The notes under the pieces are model-generated. The model was not told the origin of the DNA and did no database searches. It saw only the letters and a list, made by a program, of their open reading frames with translations. From the NCBI GenBank assembly GCA_002307185.1, contig DBTT01000039.1, positions 36,020-100,019 on the forward strand: a stretch of 64,000 nt of DNA. The letters run 5' to 3'. The stretch's first letter is position 1, and each line of letters opens with the position of its first letter. Of the stretch, positions 9,606-17,232 are shown piece by piece. A program made the position numbers and the translations under genes. The stretch is from Bacteroidales bacterium UBA1309 (GTDB lineage Bacteria; Bacteroidota; Bacteroidia; Bacteroidales; Dysgonomonadaceae).

Positions 9606-10541
9606 TCATTTCACACGTTCGAGGTATTTTAGGTAGAAGTTTTTAAATGGAGGAAGCTTCATCAATCCTTTTTCAAACAAAAATATTCCAAGGATAGCAC
9701 ACAATATCCCAAGCACCACATCTACCAGATAATGATGCCCTGTGTAAACTGCCGTGAACCAAATCCCAAACATAAACAAAATCACAACGGACTTGATCGC
9801 CCAGTTTACTTTATCACGAAATGCATAAAAGAGGACTACAACCAGATAAGCTGAATGGAGAGACGGAACCGCTGCGAAAACATTGGCATTGCGTCCGTAT
9901 ATCGAGTTGAAAATGGGCAAACCTAACAATTCATCAAAGCGGGCCAATCCCGCCGTGTTGCCTGGCGTATTGATGATTGCTTCGAAACCATAGTGCATGG
10001 CGTACCAAGGCGGTGCGGCAGGATGGATATAATAGCCAACGAATCCAAGCAGGTTCACAAACAGGAACACCATTCCAAAGTGGAGAAAGTTGTCCCGATG
10101 CTTTTTGGCATACAAATAAAATCCAAAAGCCAATGGAATCGGCACCCACCCCAAATAGAAAATTCCGCAAAGAAAATCAAGTACTGGGATGTTATATGTA
10201 GCAAAAAATTCGCTTGGAATAAGGGTTTTCCCATCGACATGTATTCCGAAAAGCAGCTTTTCCAAATTGTACAAATCCTCTACATCGATAGGATTCACCT
10301 TGTAGTTGGGATACACCCGCATCCAATCGTAGGAGATACCAAATAAGAGGAATGGAAGTAGCCCGAGAGCAAGTTTCCGCGTATTTTTGTTAAAAAAAAA
10401 GAGCAATAAAAAAAGCCCCACCAACAAAGAATGCTCCGGACGATACCCTACAAAAATAGCAGTTAGAATGAGAAAGACGAGCGAAATCGCAATAGAAACT
10501 ATGATTTCCCTTTTGGTAGGCAACGAAATGTCTATTTTCAT
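9606..10541 (-). CDS. PAP2-family inositolphosphotransferase, probable inositol phosphoceramide synthase
   Basis: A 311-residue polytopic membrane protein. It carries the lipid phosphate phosphatase motifs of the AUR1-like PAP2 family: HPAAPPWY (173-180), PSLHS (226-230, H229) and GHHYLVD (268-274, H270 and D274). In Bacteroides thetaiotaomicron the PAP2 gene beside the CDP-alcohol transferase of this cluster is reported to be needed for inositol phosphoceramide, transferring the inositol-phosphate headgroup to ceramide. The same neighbours here support that role by synteny. The start codon overlaps the stop of the phosphatidyltransferase gene by four bases, so the two are translationally coupled. 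Confidence 0.8.
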   Translation of the reverse strand: MKIDISLPTKREIIVSIAISLVFLILTAIFVGYRPEHSLLVGLFLLLFFFNKNTRKLALGLLPFLLFGISYDWMRVYPNYKVNPIDVEDLYNLEKLLFGIHVDGKTLIPSEFFATYNIPVLDFLCGIFYLGWVPIPLAFGFYLYAKKHRDNFLHFGMVFLFVNLLGFVGYYIHPAAPPWYAMHYGFEAIINTPGNTAGLARFDELLGLPIFNSIYGRNANVFAAVPSLHSAYLVVVLFYAFRDKVNWAIKSVVILFMFGIWFTAVYTGHHYLVDVVLGILCAILGIFLFEKGLMKLPPFKNFYLKYLERVK

Positions 10542-11290
10542 TTATTTAGATCCTTATCTAATTCCGTCAGCACACGTCGGCAATGATTCAAACGCCCAAG
10601 GGCAGTGATGTTTGCAAACACAGCGACAAAAACAATCGGTATCACAAAGATGAGAATTGGTTCAAAAACAGGGAAATTAAACCCATCCAAATACACTTTA
10701 TAATCGCCCTTGAAATGATAGAAAACACCACATCCGATTGCTCCCAAAGCCGTAATAACCACACGTTCTGGTCGTTGCATAAATCCACCCTTACATTCTA
10801 TCCCCAATCCTTCGGCCCTGGCCCTTACGTAGCTTACCATAAGTGAGCCGATCAATGCTAAGAATGCGAACAAAGAGCTGAAAAAATAACCTTGCAGTAT
10901 CAGATAATAGCAAATACCAAAGAAAACAATCAATTCGCTGTATCTATCTAAAACCGAATCGAACAAGGCGCCGTATCGCGAACTCATTTTCCCAAGCCGG
11001 GCCACCTGCCCGTCCATCATGTCGAAAAGTCCGGCAAACAGAATAATTCCTCCGGCCCAGCCCACATAACGAAAATCTCCACGCTCGCCATTCACCGCTC
11101 CATAAATAAATACAGCACAAGCAACAAAGTTCATCACCAAGCCTGATGCCGTGATAAAATTGGGGGTGATCCCAATCTTTATCATTCCACGGACAACCGG
11201 ATTAATTACTTTATAAATAAGTTGCTGCGCTAAATCTCTTGCTTTCATATCATTGCTCAAATTTGTGTGTGCTGATTTTATCTCAAACAC
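10538..11290 (-). CDS. CDP-alcohol phosphatidyltransferase, probable phosphatidylinositol-phosphate synthase
   Basis: A 250-residue membrane enzyme with the full CDP-alcohol phosphatidyltransferase signature DGxxARx8GxxxDxxxD, with residues D93, G94, A97, R98, G107, D111 and D115, preceded by D90. The family displaces CMP from CDP-diacylglycerol with an alcohol. With ino1 in the window and PgpA and PAP2 genes adjacent, inositol 3-phosphate is the likely acceptor, giving phosphatidylinositol phosphate. Five or six hydrophobic helices surround the motif. The ATG at 11248 (MKARDLA) is an alternative start close to where homologues usually begin. Confidence 0.88.
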   Translation of the reverse strand: MFEIKSAHTNLSNDMKARDLAQQLIYKVINPVVRGMIKIGITPNFITASGLVMNFVACAVFIYGAVNGERGDFRYVGWAGGIILFAGLFDMMDGQVARLGKMSSRYGALFDSVLDRYSELIVFFGICYYLILQGYFFSSLFAFLALIGSLMVSYVRARAEGLGIECKGGFMQRPERVVITALGAIGCGVFYHFKGDYKVYLDGFNFPVFEPILIFVIPIVFVAVFANITALGRLNHCRRVLTELDKDLNK

Positions 11291-11335
11291 ATCTTATTTA
11301 TCTTATATAAATAATAGTCAATACCTTTCGAAACA

Positions 11336-11923
11336 TTATTTGCCCACCTCTTCTGCAATCGCCTCTTCTTCCTGAGCAATATCAACCAGATAATTTTCAG
11401 ATTTTTGACCAGAAAAGTTCTTGTCTTTGATATTGCTTAAAGTCTTACGGATATTGTAGTTACGATATACAAAAAAACGCTGCATGTTGTAATTCCAAAC
11501 AAAACCAACTATCAACGAAACAAAAAGCTTGGAAACGAGGAAAACATCGTCAAACATATGCCCAAGAAATTCCCTCAACCAATCGAAATTTGTCAATAAC
11601 TCCGTCACCAGATAAGTGCCGTATGTATTGAGAAAAATGCTGCAAACCCACACCAAAAGGTATTTCATTGCAACATATTTCATCTTGACATCAGTGCTTT
11701 TGAATGTAAACCGATAATTTACAAAACAGTTGATCATTCCACCGAAAACGGAACCCAAGAAAGTGGCATATACATAAAACAGCCCGAAAATTTTGAAAAG
11801 GACAATTGTTAGTGTGAAGTCGGTAATACTTGCAACTTGAGAAGCAAATTGCGCCCTCAAAAACATAAATACACCGTCCTTATGGGCCAACGCATCTATC
11901 AACTTCGCTATTTTATTAGCCAT
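11336..11923 (-). CDS. GtrA-like membrane protein
   Basis: A 195-residue protein with four hydrophobic helices in the first 155 residues and a charged C-terminal tail. It fits the GtrA/DPMS-like small-membrane family by its FLRAQFASQVASITDFTLTIVLF start and GGMINCFVNYRFTF block. GtrA-like proteins assist polyprenol-linked sugar or lipid headgroup transfer across the membrane. Its start overlaps the 3' end of pgpA by 16 bases and it is followed closely by the phosphatidyltransferase, so it belongs to the inositol-lipid operon. A flippase-like or accessory role there is inference. Confidence 0.8.
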   Translation of the reverse strand: MANKIAKLIDALAHKDGVFMFLRAQFASQVASITDFTLTIVLFKIFGLFYVYATFLGSVFGGMINCFVNYRFTFKSTDVKMKYVAMKYLLVWVCSIFLNTYGTYLVTELLTNFDWLREFLGHMFDDVFLVSKLFVSLIVGFVWNYNMQRFFVYRNYNIRKTLSNIKDKNFSGQKSENYLVDIAQEEEAIAEEVGK

Positions 11924-12390
11924 ATTATTCCTTTAAGTATAATAAAGCTATAAACACCTGCAAGAATATCGTCCAGCATGACTCCCCATCCGCCTTTAAC
12001 TGACTCCATTTTCCGGATTCCCAAGGGTTTGAGTATATCGAAGAATCGGAACAAAACAAATGCGACGAGTGCATACAGAACAACATGCTTATCAGAGTTG
12101 ATAGCTAACAAGGGTATCCAAACCCCAACCATTTCGTCCACCACAATCCGTGATGGATCTTCACCCCACTCGGGCTCCAAAGTATTTGCTGCCTTCACGC
12201 CAAGCAAAGTAAAAAGGACAATGGCGGTGGCGGTGGAGAGAAAAAGCAGAGGAAAAGACAAGCCTGCAAAAAAAGCGCCCAACCATGCCAGCGTAGCCAA
12301 TAATGCTCCTGCTGTGCCCGGTGCAATCGGCGAAAAACCGGATCCAAATCCAGTTGCTATAATTGTATGAAAAAGCTTTTCTTGCTTCAT
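11908..12390 (-). CDS. pgpA: Phosphatidylglycerophosphatase A family, probable phosphatidylinositol-phosphate phosphatase
   Basis: A 160-residue membrane protein of the PgpA family, shown by GSGFSPIAPGTAGAL near the N-terminus and the acidic RIVVDEMVG motif. PgpA removes the terminal phosphate from phosphatidylglycerol phosphate. In the bacteroidal inositol-lipid cluster the PgpA-like member is assigned the matching step on phosphatidylinositol phosphate, and the gene order here supports that. The ATG at 12390 was chosen over an upstream in-frame ATG at 12414, because the promoter-like -7 box at 12416-12423 would place the transcript start inside the longer form. Confidence 0.85.
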   Translation of the reverse strand: MKQEKLFHTIIATGFGSGFSPIAPGTAGALLATLAWLGAFFAGLSFPLLFLSTATAIVLFTLLGVKAANTLEPEWGEDPSRIVVDEMVGVWIPLLAINSDKHVVLYALVAFVLFRFFDILKPLGIRKMESVKGGWGVMLDDILAGVYSFIILKGIIWLIK

Positions 12391-12415
12391 TAATTGATGA
12401 AATACATAAAACACA

Positions 12416-12423
12416 CAAATTTA
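12416..12423 (-). promoter_or_regulatory. Promoter of the inositol-lipid operon
   Basis: The minus strand reads TAAATTTG, a perfect TAnnTTTG -7 box. A TTTG lies 22 bases further upstream as a possible -33 box. The element is 25 bases before the pgpA start codon at 12390. Confidence 0.6.
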
Positions 12424-12525
12424 TAAAAAAAACAGGAGATTGTAGCAAAAACGTAATCACTGTTTTTGCTAATCCCCCGTGTCAGTAAAACAAAATTGAT
12501 CGAGGGGCTTACCCTAAATTTGTGG

Positions 12526-13638
12526 TCAAACTAAAATTTCCGGTTCATCTTTGGTCAAGTCCACCGTCTCATCTTTTCCGTTATTTTTCTCAAAATACAT
12601 CTTTTTGAGAGGATTAGCGGATGCTTCATCGAACCATTTCCGTTTTTTGAACACATCAATTCCCATGTAAATAGCTTGTCGGAACGATTCTTCCGAAGCC
12701 TCGTTTTTTCCGGCAATATCGTATCCGGTGCCGTGTGCAGGGGATGTGCGCACAACGGGAAGCCCGGCAGTGAAGTTAACTCCATTTTCCATGGCAAGGG
12801 TTTTGAATGGAATTAATCCTTGGTCGTGATACATCGCCACAATTCCATCGAAACGGGCAAACGAACCCGAGCCAAAGAATCCGTCGGCAGCAAAAGGGCC
12901 GAAAGCGAGTATCTTTTCGTTATCGATTTCCTGCAAGGCAGGGGTAATAATTTCTGCTTCTTCACTTCCCAACAAACCTTTTTCTCCGGCATGTGGATTC
13001 AGCGAAAGGACGGCAATACGTGGTTTCTGTATTCCAAAATCACGTTGCAAGCTCTTGTTGAATATGCGAAGCGTGGATTTGATTTTGTCTTTTGTCAACG
13101 CGCCAGCCACTTCCGCCAAGGGCAAATGGCCTGTCACCAAAGCCACGCGAAGGGTTTCGTTGGCAAGAATCATCAGAGACTTGCTCCCATTGACCGAAAA
13201 TTTTTCTTCCAAGTATTCGGTATGACCAGGAAAATGAAATTCTCCGCGCTGAATATTGAGCTTGTTGATAGGTGCTGTCACCAACACATCGATCAATCCC
13301 TCTTTCAGGTCGGCCGTTGCTTTTTCCAAAGCCTGAAAAGCAGCTTCACCGGCACTTTCGGTGGACTTACCGATTTCCACCTTCAAGTCTTCCGAACAGC
13401 AGTTCAGGATATTTATTTTGTTCACGACAGCATCGGCAGCACTCGCTACGGCGTTGAACGTCACTGGCTGAAGCTCCATTGCCTTGCGGTGGTAAGAAGC
13501 CACTTTCGTAGAACCATACACTGTAATGATACAAGATTCGACGATGCGGATGTCGGCAAAAGTTTTCAATATCACTTCGTATCCCACTCCGTTGATGTCG
13601 CCGTGCGTTACACCTATTCTGACTAAGTTACTGCTCAT
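12526..13638 (-). CDS. pdxA: 4-hydroxythreonine-4-phosphate dehydrogenase
   Basis: A 370-residue protein matching PdxA, which oxidises 4-hydroxythreonine 4-phosphate with NAD(P)+ in the DXP-dependent vitamin B6 pathway. Visible family marks are the GVTHGDINGVGYEV start, the VTAPINK block, the GHTEYLEE metal/substrate segment, NPHAGEKGLLG, and MYHDQGLIPFK plus PVVRTSPAHGTGYDIAG near the C-terminus, which carry the zinc-binding histidines. Length and motifs are normal. It follows rlmN on the same strand after 93 bases, so the two may share a transcript; the inositol-lipid operon after it has its own promoter. Confidence 0.96.
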   Translation of the reverse strand: MSSNLVRIGVTHGDINGVGYEVILKTFADIRIVESCIITVYGSTKVASYHRKAMELQPVTFNAVASAADAVVNKINILNCCSEDLKVEIGKSTESAGEAAFQALEKATADLKEGLIDVLVTAPINKLNIQRGEFHFPGHTEYLEEKFSVNGSKSLMILANETLRVALVTGHLPLAEVAGALTKDKIKSTLRIFNKSLQRDFGIQKPRIAVLSLNPHAGEKGLLGSEEAEIITPALQEIDNEKILAFGPFAADGFFGSGSFARFDGIVAMYHDQGLIPFKTLAMENGVNFTAGLPVVRTSPAHGTGYDIAGKNEASEESFRQAIYMGIDVFKKRKWFDEASANPLKKMYFEKNNGKDETVDLTKDEPEILV

Positions 13639-13731
13639 ATTTTGTTGATTCGTATGTTCATTAATTCGTTATTTTGTGAATTTGCAAACCTGATTCTAAA
13701 GCTATTTAGCAAGTAAACGGTAGCATTACCT

Positions 13732-14829
13732 TCACTCGTTCACTTTTTCACTGGTTACTTGTTCACTATTTTCCTTCTGCTTCACATTCGCCAACATGCC
13801 GCAAGCGGCAAAAATGTCTTCGCCACGGGAAGAGCGGATAGTGCAGGTGACACCTTTGTATGTGAGGTAATCACGGAATTTCACCATGGTTTCGTTGTCC
13901 GAAGTTTTCAAGTCCACGTCCGGAATGGCATGGAAACGGATCAGGTTGACCCGGCAATCGATACCATCCAACAGCCGCACCAATTCCTTGGCAAACGGAA
14001 TGGAGTCGTTCAATTTGTTGAACATGATGTATTCGAACGACAAGCGCCGCTGTTTCGACCAATCGTATTGTTTCAGCAGATTCATCACTTCCACGATGGG
14101 AAATGCTTTCTCGGCGGGCATTATTTTCAAGCGTTCTGTGGGGAACGGATTGTGCAAGCTGACAGCCAGATGTGCTGACGTCTCTTCCAAAAACAATTTC
14201 AGTTTGGGGGTAACGCCCGTTGTGGAGAGCGTGATACGTTTTGGACTCCAAGCCAAAGCATAGTCGGCTGTGAGCAATTCGATGACCTTTTTGACCCTGT
14301 CGTAATTGTCCAACGGCTCGCCCATTCCCATAAACACGAGGTTGGTCAATTGGTCGGATTCTTCCACGGAATATACCTGGTTGATGATGTCGGTCACGCT
14401 CAAATGGCCATTGAAGCCTTGTTTGCCCGTCATACAGAACAAGCAATTGAATTTGCATCCGATTTGGGAAGAAACGCACAGGGTTGACCGATCGTCTTCT
14501 GGGATCATCACCGCTTCGACAGTCTGTTTTTCGTTGATTCGGAACAAGTATTTCACTGTTCCGTCCACCGAACGTTGCAAGTCGATGGGAGCCACGCGAC
14601 CCACATCGTATTTTTCAGCCAATTTAGCCCGGTTCGGCACCGAGATATTGGTCATGTCGTCGATAGATTGCACCTTCTTTTTATAGACCCAGTCGGCTAT
14701 CTGCTTCCCGGTAAACTTGGGCATGCCACATTCGATGGCTACCTGTTGCAGCTCTTCGAGGGTGAGTCCGAGGAGGTGTTTAAGCCCGTCCTTCTCCCTC
14801 AAAGACAAGGAGGAAGGAACGTACTCCAA
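13732..14829 (-). CDS. rlmN: 23S rRNA (adenine-2503-C2)-methyltransferase
   Basis: A radical-SAM methyltransferase of about 365 residues. The [4Fe-4S] motif is present as C-K-F-N-C-L-F-C, followed by MTGKQGFNGHL. The SAM-binding segment FMGMGEPLDNY and the C-terminal EDIFAACGML block with the second catalytic cysteine are also present. RlmN methylates C2 of A2503 in 23S rRNA and A37 in some tRNAs. The start is uncertain: the frame continues upstream past 14829, where only a TTG codon is available. The family-like sequence begins near residue 15 (GLKHLLGLTLEELQ), and the residues before it come from short palindromic DNA that looks like an intergenic repeat. Confidence 0.95.
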   Translation of the reverse strand: MEYVPSSLSLREKDGLKHLLGLTLEELQQVAIECGMPKFTGKQIADWVYKKKVQSIDDMTNISVPNRAKLAEKYDVGRVAPIDLQRSVDGTVKYLFRINEKQTVEAVMIPEDDRSTLCVSSQIGCKFNCLFCMTGKQGFNGHLSVTDIINQVYSVEESDQLTNLVFMGMGEPLDNYDRVKKVIELLTADYALAWSPKRITLSTTGVTPKLKLFLEETSAHLAVSLHNPFPTERLKIMPAEKAFPIVEVMNLLKQYDWSKQRRLSFEYIMFNKLNDSIPFAKELVRLLDGIDCRVNLIRFHAIPDVDLKTSDNETMVKFRDYLTYKGVTCTIRSSRGEDIFAACGMLANVKQKENSEQVTSEKVNE

Positions 14830-16068
14830 CTTCTCTCTCTCGATGGGAGAGAATTGGGTAGAGGTGGATGCTATGTTTCGTTTCTTTTCGATGGTTCGTC
14901 GTTTTTTTTAAACAGACAAAAGTATGAAATAATGAACAACAAAGCAAATGTAGGGGGAAAGGAGTATATGAAATTAGTGGGAGGGAAATTAGGATGAGAT
15001 GAAGCCACCGCGGCCTCTGGACGTAGTGGAGAGTGGTTTGGCAAGCTTAGGCTGGCGGCAGAGAACCTATCCCGGACAGGTCTTCAACCTGCTTGGAGGT
15101 ATTTCTAAAGCTGGCGATGGGTGGTGGCGAACGTGTTGGGGACGGCGATGCTGCTCGTTCTGGGGGTGGTGGTGAGGTTCACCGTTTTGCTGGCAAGCAC
15201 CTCGTTGAGGAAGGTGATGGACTAAACTATTTTGGTTTATAGTTTTTTATTGCTGCTGACTGTTTTCTTTTCGAAGTTAGCTATTTCTGTTTGGAAGTTC
15301 TACATTTGCGAATTAAAGTAGTTTGTTTTTTAATTCATGTAATCTATTTCTTTTTTTCTGTTAGCCGTATGTTAATAGAAGTATATTATTTTCTTTTTGT
15401 AGTTGATAGTTTACATATATTAGTTATTTGATTGATGAATGTAGTTTGGATAATATACATCGCAGTAGGCTATATGCTATTGGATGTATCCTATCCGCTA
15501 TTACTTGTTTTCTGTTTTTAATTCTAACATGGATACTAGGTTGTTGGCATGTCTTTTTTCTGAAATACGGGTCATTGTTTTGTAAATTTTATGTTAGAGA
15601 TCTTGCTTGAATGAAGAAGCTAGAAAGCTACCAGATAGAAGAATAAAAAAATTGTTGGGTTATTATACCTCTGAATGTTTGTTGTTTAGAGCAAAGTGGA
15701 GAGTTTTATTTAAAATATTGCGAGCAATGTTTTAAATAGTGAAATATTTTTGATAAAAGCTTATATTTAACAAGAAGAAATAAATATATTTGCGAAATGA
15801 AGAAAAGGAGAGGAAAATGCGGGAAGATGTTACATCATGCTTGGTTATAAAAACAAATAACTGCTCGTTTGCCAACGAGGGGAGTGAGAATAATTTTATA
15901 TTTCCTATATGAGAAACAATATGCAAATATCAATTTTACATCAATGGTTAATATCTGAAGATATAGCTATTCCGCTAAATATATATAAGGCGGATGTAGG
16001 AGGAATTGGGTTGCTCTTAGGGAGTCGTTAGCCCAATAATATAAAGACACCAATAAATCCAAAAATAT
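14830..16068. other. Gene-poor stretch of about 1.2 kb with a GC-rich relic
   Basis: No convincing gene. Bases 14996-15235 are much richer in G and C than what follows and carry short open segments on both strands that look like protein but stop early, for example a hydrophobic plus-strand frame ending at about 15226. I do not recognise a family; a decayed gene or a fragment of an imported element is the best description. From 15236 to 16068 the DNA is very AT-rich, with only short frames of about 60 codons that show no coding character. The stretch marks the left edge of the accessory region. Confidence 0.5.
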
Positions 16069-17076
16069 ATGACTCAAATTGTTCAGACAAATAATGAAGA
16101 GAATTTACCAGTTGCTAGCAAATATTCACTAGACGACATGAAATCATTTTTCTACTTGATGAATGCAAAGCCTGACACTTCAATTCAATTACTAGAAGGA
16201 CGAAAGAAAATTACCATAGCTGAAATCCGAGACTTAAATGAAAGAATACAACGTAAACTTCAAAACCACGACTTGGTTGGACAAATAGCTTCAATAAACC
16301 TAATATTTGAAAAAGGAAAAATCCAAGACTATGCAACTTGGGCAGAATTTGAGAGAGAGACATGGCACACAATAAATAATAAGACCGATGCAGTTTCATT
16401 AACGTGGGACATCTCTATAAAGCTACCCAGATATGAAAATCCTCAGAGACATACATTAAAAGTTAGAGTTGGGCAAGCAATTTCACCGAAAGACATAATG
16501 GAATTAGTTTTTACGTCTGACAATCCAACCGAGTTGAGAGAAAAACGTGCAAATGGTGTTGTAAAAGTTGATTTTATAGACCAAGTAATTGCCGGTGAAT
16601 TAATAGAAAAAGTAACATCATGGTATGACGGCTTAAAGAAAATGCCTAATGACATAGGAATTCAAATGATACTTGAAAAATATCAAAGTATTATAGTTAG
16701 TATTGTTTTCAATTTCACACCTATTTTGTTTATATCGGTTTACCATTACTACTTTTTAGCATTTTGTGGCTGGGGCAGCTTGACAACAAACATAACTATT
16801 GCAAACATTCAACTCTTTCTAATTGTGTTTGCTGCGATATTCTATTTTGGAAAAATATTTGCATCTAAATTTGCAAAAACACTAGACAAGAAAATCGACG
16901 AATATGTAGGTATTAGTCAATTCGAGATTACAAAGGGTGACGAAAATGCATTACATGACGCACAGATAAAAAATAGTTCAATAACAAAGAAAATATTAAC
17001 CAAAGTTGGAATTACTATTATAACGACAATTGTTGCATTCGGACTAAGACATTTACTTGAACTATGGATAAAATAA
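16069..17076 (+). CDS. Unknown membrane protein paired with a KAP/YobI-type NTPase
   Basis: A 335-residue protein I do not recognise. Residues 1-200 are soluble and charged, with a predicted beta-rich middle (SLTWDISIKLPRYENP, TLKVRVGQAI). Three hydrophobic segments follow at about 207-232, 245-264 and 308-327, with a lysine- and acid-rich link between the second and third. The coding sequence is AT-rich like the downstream NTPase and unlike the housekeeping genes to the left. The NTPase gene follows after 156 bases, so the two form a likely unit. A membrane effector or anchor for the NTPase is an inference from position alone. Confidence 0.7.
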   Translation: MTQIVQTNNEENLPVASKYSLDDMKSFFYLMNAKPDTSIQLLEGRKKITIAEIRDLNERIQRKLQNHDLVGQIASINLIFEKGKIQDYATWAEFERETWHTINNKTDAVSLTWDISIKLPRYENPQRHTLKVRVGQAISPKDIMELVFTSDNPTELREKRANGVVKVDFIDQVIAGELIEKVTSWYDGLKKMPNDIGIQMILEKYQSIIVSIVFNFTPILFISVYHYYFLAFCGWGSLTTNITIANIQLFLIVFAAIFYFGKIFASKFAKTLDKKIDEYVGISQFEITKGDENALHDAQIKNSSITKKILTKVGITIITTIVAFGLRHLLELWIK

Positions 17077-17084
17077 TTACTGGT

Positions 17085-17215
17085 GCTAACACGGGTTTTG
17101 CGTCAGGCGGAGTGAAGTGCAAACTTGGAGCTTTGTGCTTCTATTCAAGCTCATTGCTGGCAGACAGTTTTGTCCTCCGAAACCTGCCCGAACGCAAAGC
17201 CCGAAAACATTAAGC
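17085..17215. repeat. Long imperfect palindrome between the membrane protein and NTPase genes
   Basis: About 131 bases whose ends are complementary: CGGGTTTTGCGT near the left end against ACGCAAAGCCCG near the right end. A second block (CAGGCGGAG against CTCCGAAACCTG) and outer GCTAA/TTAAGC sequences also pair. It is GC-rich between two very AT-rich genes. Layout and size resemble integron attC-type recombination sites or other gene-cassette boundaries, but the canonical core-site sequences are not clear. Confidence 0.4.
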
Positions 17216-17232
17216 AAAATTGTAAAGAGAAG

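Noticed and set aside
15428..15926. Two frames of about 60 codons in the AT-rich gap
   Set aside because: Low-complexity AT-rich sequence, no ribosome-binding site or family resemblance.
17125..17232. Longer N-terminus of the KAP/YobI-type NTPase
   Set aside because: These codons lie inside the palindrome and encode a cysteine-rich sequence unlike the rest; the ATG at 17233 has a better upstream region.
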